A DNA stretch of 7,687 nt, taken from positions 1 through 7,687 of the forward strand of contig JBEVMS010000322.1 of the NCBI GenBank assembly GCA_040508515.1. Reading direction: 5' to 3'. The position numbers and the translations under genes were made by a program. The notes below the pieces were generated by a model. The model was not told the DNA's origin. It saw nothing but the letters and a program-made list of their open reading frames with translations, and did not search any database. Positions 1 to 7,676 of this stretch are shown one piece after another. Within the stretch, counting starts at the first letter, position 1. Each line of letters opens with the position of its first letter. The DNA is from JBEVMS01 sp040508515 (GTDB lineage Bacteria; Pseudomonadota; Gammaproteobacteria; Xanthomonadales; Rhodanobacteraceae).

Positions 1-267
1 TTTGGCCAGCGCCAATGCGCGGCTTTCGCGTTGCATCTGGGCGATCCAGGTGATGCCGCGAAACTTGCTCAGCATGTAGCCGAATACCTGGGCGATCACC
101 AGCCACACCTTGTAGTCGACCCCTGCGAAGTGCATGCCGTCGAAAGACGCGGCCGTGAACGGTTTGCGGAACGCATACATCGACGCGTACGCAAGAAATG
201 CCGCGGCGCCTGCCAGCAGGCTGCTGGCGATGGGATGCTGGCGACAGCGAAGCGGGGAATCGGACAC
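1..267 (-). CDS. DUF5690/MFS-like membrane protein, N-terminal fragment
   Basis: This is the first 89 codons of a gene that continues past the left edge, so the C-terminus is not visible. The proposed start is GTG at 265-267; a TTG at 307-309 is an in-frame alternative, and neither has a strong ribosome binding site. Two probable membrane segments are visible, around residues 14-31 and 53-69. The first is followed by YAFRKPF (31-37), which resembles the conserved RK motif after the first helix of organophosphate:phosphate antiporters (GlpT/UhpT type). The segments GVDYKVWLVIAQVFGY and LSKFRGI match my memory of the DUF5690 family, MFS-like proteins of unknown substrate. It lies downstream of the amidase on the same strand with a 153-bp gap, so cotranscription is possible. 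The membrane-protein call is firm; the family is from memory, and I propose no substrate. Confidence 0.72.
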   Translation of the reverse strand, partial: MSDSPLRCRQHPIASSLLAGAAAFLAYASMYAFRKPFTAASFDGMHFAGVDYKVWLVIAQVFGYMLSKFRGITWIAQMQRESRALALAK

Positions 268-355
268 GCGGGCAGCCTGAAATAGGATGTCTGCAGGTTG
301 GCCGGGCAAGGTTACACAGCGATGGCGCCAGCTAGTCGGGTGGGGCAGCCATGGT

Positions 356-385
356 GCTTTCCCGGCGCTCAGCCGCTGGGAAAGC
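356..385. other. inverted repeat between amidase and DUF5690-like gene
   Basis: The arms GCTTTCCC (356-363) and GGGAAAGC (378-385) are perfectly complementary, and GGC/GCC could add three more pairs inside. It lies 36 nt beyond the amidase stop codon, where a terminator would be expected. No T-tract follows on either strand, so it is not a convincing intrinsic terminator. It could still reduce read-through or stabilise the 3' end of the upstream transcript. Confidence 0.3.
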
Positions 386-420
386 AGGGATATTGTCTTT
401 GGCGCGCGGCGAACCTCGCT

Positions 421-1973
421 TCAGAACCTGGGGTTGATCGGCGTCAAGACGCCAGTCTGGGCTTCCAGCAGCCCTCCGATGTCGAACAGGTCGCGTTCCC
501 TGAAACGGCGTGCCAGCAATTGCACGCCGGTGGGTATGCCTTCAACCGTGCCGGTGGGCACCGACATGGCGGGAAAGCCCAACACGGGAATGCCCATCAA
601 TGACCACCCTGAGGCAATGGCCGAGCGCGCCGCGTCGAGGCTTGCGATGTATTGATTACGCAAGAACGGCTCCTCGTTGGTCACAGGCAAGATCACTACT
701 GGGTATTCCTCCAGTTTGGCCTGGAGCTGGGCGATCAGGGTGCCACGCCGGGCATAACCATTCATGTAGTCATCCAGTGACGGCGAACGGCCCCACCACT
801 CCGACGCCACCTCATAGTTGAAATTGATCCATGTACGGATTGCTGCGTCGCCATCCCGTTCGATCTGTGGTCGTAGGGCTCTCGTTTCCTCTATCACCAG
901 CAACCACCATAGACGATAGGCTTCAGCCAGCATCGGCAGTTGCACTTCTTCGACTACCAGACCCTTGTCTCTGAGGCACTGGGCAGCCCATTCCAGCGAT
1001 GCAGTCACTGTTGGTGTGCGATCTTTGACGCCATCGTCGCGAAGCAAGCCGATCTTGAAGGGTCGCTGCGCGGACATATCCCGATAATCCAGTGGCAGCG
1101 AGGAAGCGGATTGCGGATCGAACCCGCTCATGGCATCGAGCATGAGGCGTAGATCGTCGACACAACGGGCGATCGGCCCGTCGACCAGCATCTGTTGCAG
1201 ACCCAGTGGTTGATCACCCGCTACGGGGCTGAACAGGTGCGGCACACGGCCCGGTGTGGGGCGCAGGCCGACCACGCCGCAACAATACGCGGGATGCCGG
1301 ATGGAGCCGCCGATATCGTTGCCATGTGCGAGGGGGACCATGCCGGTCGCGACTGGACTGCGCACGCCGCGCCGCCGCTGGAGCCTCCTGGCGTGCGCAG
1401 TCTATTCCATGGGTTGTAGGTCACGCCATGCAGGTCGTTCTCCGAATCCCAGCGGAACGAGAACGACGGCGTATTGCTTCTACCGACGAAAACCGCGCCG
1501 GCTTTTCGCAGCATTGCCACCTGAGGTGCATCCTGCGCGGCAATGTTGTCCTTGAGCGCGACAATGCCGTTGGTCATGGGCCGCCCACGCTCGTTGGTAT
1601 TGTCCTTGATGGCTAATGGAACGCCATGAAGGGGTCCGATCCTGGCGCCTTGTGCGCGCTGCTGATCGGCTTGCCTGGCCATCTGCAACGCGCTTTCCAC
1701 ATTGACGTAATTGAGCGCATTGACCCTGGGATTGACCTCGGCAATACGCTGCAGGCAGCTCTCTGTCGCCTGCAGCGAAGTAATAGCGCCGGTTTTGATA
1801 GACATGGCGGTTCGTTGTGCCGACCATGACCAGATGTCTTTATCAGAGGGCGCTGCCGGGACGGCGCCTGGCGATTTTTGCGATGGCTGTGCCAAGCTGC
1901 CGCCTGCACTCATTGCGGCAACTGCCGCGACGGAGCCTTTCAGGAATTGCCTTCGATTGATGCCGTGCTTCAT
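421..1973 (-). pseudogene. Tat-exported amidase (amidase signature family), frameshifted
   Basis: This encodes an amidase-signature (AS) hydrolase, a family that cleaves amide bonds with a Lys-cisSer-Ser triad; the substrate cannot be told. The ATG start (1971-1973) follows a good ribosome binding site (GAGGGA). Residues 1-28 form a twin-arginine signal (RRQFLKG, hydrophobic stretch, SLA), implying folded export to the periplasm. K123 lies in PLAIKDN and the cis-Ser S198 in GGSSGG. The frame then breaks at the GACTG duplication (1351-1360); unrepaired, translation runs into unrelated sequence and stops at 1221. The remainder, in another frame, has the nucleophile motif DIGGSIR, then GVVGLRPTPGRVP, and ends LTPINPRF. 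Removing 5 bp gives 515 residues with nucleophile S222. The K-S (75) and S-S (24) spacings then equal those of mammalian FAAH (K142, S217, S241). As written, no active enzyme is made. A sequencing error is the main alternative. Confidence 0.9.
1351..1360. repeat. 5-bp tandem duplication (GACTG x2) causing frameshift
   Basis: The plus strand reads GACTGGACTG, two perfect adjacent copies of GACTG (CAGTC on the coding strand). The duplication falls between the codons for the cis-serine and the nucleophile serine of the amidase. Removing either copy joins GGSSGGAACAV to ATGMVPLAHGNDIGGSIR in one frame. Two 5-bp copies fit a replication-slippage event, which in principle can revert. Confidence 0.95.
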
Positions 1974-2443
1974 AACGTTCCCTCGTCGGCCCTACCCTAG
2001 GGCAAGATAGTTTTTCGAATAAGACAAGACGGATTGTCCGTGGGTGCGGCAGATTCTCCATAGGCAAAGGCGTGCTCGTGTGTCGGTGCCCTTCTAATTG
2101 CGGTGTGAGAAAATCGTGCTTGCGATAATCCGCATGGGCTGAAAACCGTCGGTAAAAGAATGTGCTTGATTCAGGGCAATAAGCGCCGTAACGCGTGCCT
2201 CCGTCCGAAGATGGCATTCGCTGTGCTTGCAACTTGGGAGACATTTCCTTTTACCTGTCACTTATCCCCTACTTGGGCGGCAAGCATTTTCTTTAGATAA
2301 CGCTTGTCAGCCACTGATTTTTTGCGACAGCGAATGCTGTTCAAGTAAGTCCCTCCCGGACACCAACCAAAAGCTCATGAGAAGCAAGTCAGCAACGGCT
2401 TGCTGGATGTCGTGCAGCCGAAATTTCTCAAGGAGATCGACGG
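1974..2443. promoter_or_regulatory. divergent intergenic region between amidase and adhesin genes
   Basis: This 470-bp stretch must hold the promoters of both divergent genes and looks lower in GC than the flanking genes. I see no credible gene in it. Structures visible: a dyad next to the amidase start (1989-2003); arms TGCTTGC (2224-2230) and GCAAGCA (2280-2286); a direct repeat ACTTGGG (2232-2238 and 2271-2277); and a short hairpin CAGCAA-CGGC-TTGCTG (2390-2405) in the probable adhesin leader. The adhesin ribosome binding site is AAGGAGAT at 2430-2437. No sigma-70 promoter with two good boxes stands out on either strand; TTGGGC followed by an AT-rich TTTAGATAA stretch near 2273-2300 is only a weak candidate for the adhesin. 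Confidence 0.5.
1989..2003. promoter_or_regulatory. dyad upstream of amidase start
   Basis: The 15-bp sequence GCCCTA-CCC-TAGGGC is a perfect 6-bp inverted repeat with a 3-bp centre. It lies just upstream of the amidase ribosome binding site (about 1980-1985). It could be an operator, or an mRNA hairpin next to the binding site; chance is also possible. No regulator is encoded in the window. Confidence 0.3.
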
Positions 2444-5400
2444 ATGAGAACCGATTCAGGGTGGCGCCATGCCAAGCTGGCGTGGGTGGGTAGCCAGTTG
2501 GTGGCGTATCTTGCGACCACGCTGATGCCGGCCTATGCGTTTCCGTCGAGCCCACGCCGAGGCGAGGAGACAGCGATCTCGCCAGGTCGCGGAGACACCG
2601 GCACACCGACCGGCACATCGACCGACCTGGGCAGTTTGCTCAGCGGGCAACTCGCCAATACGGCCACCGGTGCGGCCAGCGACCTGCTCAACACCCTGGG
2701 TACCGCCCAGCTGGATATCGACTTCGACCGGCATTTCAACGTGCGCGGCGGTTCACTGGACCTGCTCGTGCCCTGGGGCGATACCAAAAAACGACTGGAT
2801 TTCACGCAAGTGGGCGTGCGTCACCTGTACGACCGCACGACCATCAATCTCGGTGCGGGCCAACGCTACATTCTGGGCGACTGGCTGCTGGGCTACAACG
2901 GCTTCCTGGACGTCGATCCCGCGCGCGCCCATCGCCGGGTTGGCCTGGGGTTCGAGGTCTGGCGCGATTATCTCAAGCTGGCCACCAACGGCTATCTGCG
3001 CTTGTCCGATTGGAAACATTCCCGCCTGCTGGCCGACTTCGACGAGCGCCCGGCCAACGGCTTTGATGTGCGTGCCGAAGGCTATCTGCCGTTTCATCCC
3101 CAGTTAGGCGTCAAACTCGCCTACGAAAGATATATCGGTCGTCAGGTCGATCTGTTCTCGCGCGATGCATTGCGCGCCAACCCGCATGCCATGACGCTGG
3201 GCATCAACTACACGCCGATACCCGTGCTCACCTTCAGCGTGGATCACCGCCAGGGCAACGGGCCGTCCGATACGCGCGTAGGACTGCAAATGAACCTGCA
3301 GTTCGATCGGTCGATCAAGGAACAGTTCGATTCGTCGCGCATGAAGAGCCGCCGCAGCCTGACGGGCAGTCGTTACGACCTGGTCAGCCGAAACAACCGC
3401 ATCGTGATGGAATATCGCGAGCAGTGGCTGGTGCAAATCGGTTTGCCGGCCGAGGTCAAGGGCCTGGGTCGCCAGAGCGTGCCTTTGCCGGTCAGCATCG
3501 AAAGCAAGCGGCCGTTGAAGCAGGTGGTCTGGCAGCAGGACGCCCTGGTGGCGGCCGGCGGTAGCGTGGTTGACCTGGGCGGCGGCCAGTACGCCGTCAA
3601 ACTGCCCGAATACAACCCCAGCACCACCAACAGCTACACGATAAGCGCCGTCGCCTACGATGTAGGCGGCCAGCGCTCGCGAGCGGCCACGACCCGGGCG
3701 ACGGTGACCGGTCCGGATATCGACCTCGCCAAGTCGTCGCTGACGGCCGACCCGCTGGTGATCCAGGCCAATGGACAGGACACCTCGACGTTGCGGATCG
3801 AGCTGCGCGATGGTGACGGTGAGCCGGTGGCCGGCATGGCCGCCGGGTTCGAGACGGAGCTCCATGAAGCGGTGGATACGACCGCCGTCGCCATCGAGGG
3901 TCAGCCCGCGGTGTTATCGGATGTCGCCGAAACGGAGCCGGGCATTTACACGGCGACGCTCACGGCAGCGACCCGTCCCGGCGTCGCGCACCTCGCCCCC
4001 CGTGTGGTCGGTACGGCGCTGGGCGAGATCGCGGTGCGCATGCTCTATGACAGCGCCAGCGCCGGTATCGGCCAGGGCGACCTGACCGTGGACAAGCCGG
4101 TGATCGTGGCCAACGGTGTGGATACGGCCACCTACACCGTCATCGTCAAGAATGCCTTCGGTGCCCCGGCGCGCGATATCCCGGTGACCTGGGACACCGA
4201 CGTCGGGGACTTGTCCGGCAAGAGCAGCATGACCGATGCCGCCGGCGTGGCCACGATCCGCCTGACCGCGGCGGTGTTGGGTGTCGCGCAGGTCACCGCG
4301 CAGGTGGGATCGCAAGCGGCCGTGAACGCGCCCACAGTCACCCTGGTGAGCGATCACGACACGGCGATGATCGGCAGCGGTGATGTAACCGTCGACAAGA
4401 TCACGCTCACGGCCGGAACGACCGATACGGCCACCTATACCGCCATCGTCAAAGATGCCCAGGGACACCCTGTACCCGATGCGACGGTGAATTGGGAGAG
4501 GGATCTTGGCCGGCTCGGTGCATCGAGCAGTATCACCAATGCGGCGGGCGTCGCGACCGTGACCTTCACCAGTACCGCCGTAGGTATCGCACAGGTGAGT
4601 GCTCAGGTCGGCCGCCAGTCTGCCGTGAATGCACCCACGGTGACCATTCATGAGGACAGTGGCAGTGCCGCTATAGGCGCCGGCGATCTGAGCGTGGACA
4701 CGCCGTCCATCGTGGCCAATGGCACGACCGCGGCCACTTACACGGCCATCGTCCGCGATGCCTTTGGCAATCCGATTCCCCAGCTCCCAGTGAACTGGGC
4801 GACGGACCACGAGTCGTTGTCCGGCACCAGCAGCGTGACCGATGCCGCGGGCATGGCCACGATCAGGCTGACCTCGACCGTGTCGGGTACCGCACAAGTG
4901 ACGGCGCAGGTCGGATCGCAAGAGGCCATGCGTGCGCCCCTGGTGACCGTCGTTTTTGATCCGGCCACCGTGCGCCTGAGCCTGACTGCGACCAAGACAA
5001 AAATCACCGGCACCGGTGCCGACGATGCCGTCCTGACGGCCACCTTGGTGGACGCCCACAACAATCCGGCGGCCCAGCAGACGGTGGCATGGGATGCGAG
5101 AGAGGGGTCGTTGCCGTCGAGTACGGTGACCGATGCGAACGGACAAACCCAGGTGACGTTCAACGCCATCAACAGGACCGTGTCGAATGTCACGGCCAAT
5201 ATAACGGCGACCTTCGCGTCCGCCAGCCAGGCCCAGGCCATGACGGTACGGGCGGTTCAACAGGTGGGTGGGCGTGAGTATTGGACGATGACCAGCGATC
5301 TGAATACGGACGACGAAGCGACTGCTATTGCACATTGCGCCGCGAACGGTGGAGGCACGGTTACGGCGCGAAGCGATTTCAGTGCTTTCATAAGGGATCG

Positions 5401-5563
5401 TGGCGACTTCGCCCGTATGAGGGTGCCTGGCGAGTACGCTAATGTGGCGTATTCCACGCGAGAAGAGTGGGGGGCTGTTGCCGGCGACTTTAGTTCGGTC
5501 AATACGGGGCCGGGTCCCAACTTAACCCCCGGTAGGGGCCAGGCGTACGTCTGCGTGAGATAG
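2444..5563 (+). CDS. intimin/invasin-family inverse autotransporter adhesin
   Basis: A 1039-residue surface adhesin (type Ve secretion). Residues 1-32 are a Sec signal with KLAWV, common in this family, and probable cleavage after AYA. A Ser/Thr/Gly/Pro-rich linker follows, with no LysM domain. The inverse autotransporter beta-barrel spans about 60-290: it opens NTLGTAQLDIDFD, contains LGYNGFLD, and its last strand is VGLQMNLQF (279-287). The family hallmark RYDLVSRNNRIVMEYR (310-325) begins a D00-like domain to about 422. Five Ig-like modules follow: 425-534 (divergent), 535-635, 636-735, 736-838 and 839-938. The C-terminal domain (939-1039) carries the only two cysteines, C965 and C1037, like the disulfide-closed lectin-like tip of Yersinia invasin. 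The ATG has a strong AAGGAGAT site about 7 nt upstream. The gene stands alone. The barrel should insert through BAM and export the C-terminal passenger. The ligand is unknown. Confidence 0.92.
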   Translation: MRTDSGWRHAKLAWVGSQLVAYLATTLMPAYAFPSSPRRGEETAISPGRGDTGTPTGTSTDLGSLLSGQLANTATGAASDLLNTLGTAQLDIDFDRHFNVRGGSLDLLVPWGDTKKRLDFTQVGVRHLYDRTTINLGAGQRYILGDWLLGYNGFLDVDPARAHRRVGLGFEVWRDYLKLATNGYLRLSDWKHSRLLADFDERPANGFDVRAEGYLPFHPQLGVKLAYERYIGRQVDLFSRDALRANPHAMTLGINYTPIPVLTFSVDHRQGNGPSDTRVGLQMNLQFDRSIKEQFDSSRMKSRRSLTGSRYDLVSRNNRIVMEYREQWLVQIGLPAEVKGLGRQSVPLPVSIESKRPLKQVVWQQDALVAAGGSVVDLGGGQYAVKLPEYNPSTTNSYTISAVAYDVGGQRSRAATTRATVTGPDIDLAKSSLTADPLVIQANGQDTSTLRIELRDGDGEPVAGMAAGFETELHEAVDTTAVAIEGQPAVLSDVAETEPGIYTATLTAATRPGVAHLAPRVVGTALGEIAVRMLYDSASAGIGQGDLTVDKPVIVANGVDTATYTVIVKNAFGAPARDIPVTWDTDVGDLSGKSSMTDAAGVATIRLTAAVLGVAQVTAQVGSQAAVNAPTVTLVSDHDTAMIGSGDVTVDKITLTAGTTDTATYTAIVKDAQGHPVPDATVNWERDLGRLGASSSITNAAGVATVTFTSTAVGIAQVSAQVGRQSAVNAPTVTIHEDSGSAAIGAGDLSVDTPSIVANGTTAATYTAIVRDAFGNPIPQLPVNWATDHESLSGTSSVTDAAGMATIRLTSTVSGTAQVTAQVGSQEAMRAPLVTVVFDPATVRLSLTATKTKITGTGADDAVLTATLVDAHNNPAAQQTVAWDAREGSLPSSTVTDANGQTQVTFNAINRTVSNVTANITATFASASQAQAMTVRAVQQVGGREYWTMTSDLNTDDEATAIAHCAANGGGTVTARSDFSAFIRDRGDFARMRVPGEYANVAYSTREEWGAVAGDFSSVNTGPGPNLTPGRGQAYVCVR
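4046..4957 (+). repeat. three ~300-bp repeats encoding Ig-like modules
   Basis: Three consecutive units (4046-4348, 4349-4648, 4649-4957; 303, 300 and 309 bp) encode homologous Ig-like Big_1-type modules of 100-103 residues. Each opens with a G-GD-[LV]-[TS]-VD pattern, followed by TATYT or AATYT, then an I-V-[KR]-[DN]-A segment, a V-W strand and a T-[DN]-AAG-[VM]-AT signature, and ends around AQV-[TS]-AQVG. Units one and three are closest, sharing SVTDAAG/SMTDAAG, ATIRLT and AQVTAQVGSQ. The DNA has diverged at many third positions, so the repeats are not recent exact duplications, but enough identity remains for occasional recombination. Confidence 0.85.
5258..5560 (+). other. invasin-like C-terminal (lectin-like tip) domain of the adhesin
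   Basis: Residues 939-1039 differ from the Ig modules. They start QQVGGREYWTM, contain IAHCAANGGG (C965) and end AYVCVR (C1037). The 72-residue spacing is close to the 75 residues between Cys907 and Cys982, the essential disulfide in the Yersinia pseudotuberculosis invasin tip (from memory). An RGDF sequence occurs at residues 986-989. By analogy this is the receptor-contacting tip, but I cannot tell the ligand. Similarity to the C-type-lectin-like fold is inferred from position, size and cysteine pattern, not from an alignment. Confidence 0.6.
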
Positions 5564-5601
5564 GATCAGCAGGCAACCTATTTGCCTGGTCGCACAAAGA
5601 A

Positions 5602-5632
5602 AAGGCGCGGTGCCTTTTGGCAACCGCGCCTT
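5602..5632 (-). terminator. intrinsic terminator of the M28 peptidase gene
   Basis: AAGGCGCGGT (5602-5611) pairs perfectly with ACCGCGCCTT (5623-5632); GCC/GGC extends the stem past one bulged A to a TTTT loop. On the minus strand the stem runs into TTTTCTTT (complement of 5596-5603), the expected U-tract, 5 nt after the peptidase stop codon. On the plus strand only TT follows the stem, so it would be a weaker terminator for the adhesin, which stops 38 nt before it. It separates the two convergent genes. Confidence 0.85.
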
Positions 5633-5637
5633 GAATG

Positions 5638-7290
<1,653 letters not shown>

Positions 7291-7391
7291 TGTCGGCTAC
7301 CTCTGTGGGATTACCCGCCGATAGTAAAGTAATTGCGGGAGTGCTGCGCTTCGAACGGACGTTCCCACAAGCTAGCGATGCTTTCCTGATT

Positions 7392-7657
7392 TTGCAGGAG
7401 CGACTTTAGGGAACCTCGAATAACCTCATTTTTTCCTATCGTCATCCCGGCGCAGGCCGGAGGAGCTTCACAACAGCGAAGCTGGTCATCCAGTGGCTTT
7501 GCGGTCGGTTGTCGCCAGAGCAACCAGCGATTTGCTTCACAGCGAAAACCGCAAACCGAAGCCACTAGATTCCGGCCTGCGCCGGAATGACGAGTAGGAG
7601 AGGTTTTTAGAGGTTCCCTTCAGTCGCGATAAGCCGTGACGCAAGCGCAGCCTACAA
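7392..7657. repeat. REP-like palindromic element, interrupted
   Basis: The outer ends TTGCAGG (7392-7398) and CCTACAA (7651-7657) are inverted with one mismatch. Inside them GCGAC (7400-7404) and GTCGC (7623-7627) are complementary. With the insertion removed, the locus reads TTGCAGGAGCGAC-TTCA-GTCGCGATAAGCC, then GCAAGCGCAGCCTACAA: a hairpin with a TTCA tetraloop inside GTAG/CTAC-type ends. This resembles the GTAG-headed REP sequences of Xanthomonadaceae and pseudomonads (from memory). The left end has GCAG instead of GTAG. Confidence 0.65.
7409..7618. mobile_element. 210-bp MITE-like palindromic element in a REP loop
   Basis: The ends are inverted repeats: GGGAACCTC (7409-7417) and GAGGTTCCC (7610-7618). 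The similarity continues inward (AATAACCTC against AAAAACCTC) through GTCATYCCGGCGCAGGCCGGA (7441-7461, mirrored at 7571-7591) to the AGTGGCTT/AAGCCACT arms. Flanking TTTA (7405-7408) and TTCA (7619-7622) look like a 4-bp target duplication with one mutation. No transposase is encoded, so mobilisation would have to come from elsewhere. The GTCAT-CCGGC-GCAGGCCGG core is a motif I recall as dispersed in many proteobacterial genomes. The transposase family is unknown; an IS5-type source is only a guess from the 4-bp duplication. Confidence 0.7.
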
Positions 7658-7660
7658 CCT

Positions 7661-7676
7661 GTTACATCCTTGTAAC
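7661..7676. repeat. short dyad GTTACA-N4-TGTAAC
   Basis: A perfect 6-bp inverted repeat (7661-7666 and 7671-7676) with a TCCT centre lies just outside the REP near the right edge. It could be a regulator-binding site for a gene to the right, or a small hairpin. The adjoining gene is not visible, so no role can be assigned. Confidence 0.35.

Noticed and set aside
421..1365. The C-terminal amidase portion as an independent 314-residue gene
   Set aside because: It starts inside the amidase signature without the catalytic lysine or cis-serine, and the start has no credible ribosome binding site. It is the downstream half of the frameshifted gene.
1221..1973. Programmed ribosomal frameshifting to join the amidase halves
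   Set aside because: The junction is a 5-bp tandem duplication and has no classic slippery heptamer. A mutation or sequencing error explains it more simply.
1843..2244. A 133-codon minus-strand frame overlapping the amidase start, with AAAAGGAA just before its ATG
   Set aside because: The purine run is too close to the ATG to be a good binding site. The product is low-complexity and basic, and it overlaps the Tat signal region of the amidase in another frame.
2227..2493. An 88-codon plus-strand frame running into the adhesin start
   Set aside because: It has no ribosome binding site, shows no family features, and overlaps the well-supported adhesin start in another frame.
3914..5335. A 473-codon open frame on the minus strand opposite the adhesin repeats
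   Set aside because: It lies antisense to a gene with clear domain structure. It arises from high-GC codon bias in repeated DNA and shows no recognisable domain.
7311..7565. An 84-codon minus-strand frame across the repeat region
   Set aside because: Most of it is a translation of the palindromic MITE arms, and it ends in the peptidase leader.
7409..7618. A CRISPR array or a riboswitch in the repetitive tail
   Set aside because: The repeats are inverted rather than regularly spaced direct repeats, and the structure is fully explained by a palindromic mobile element inside a REP.
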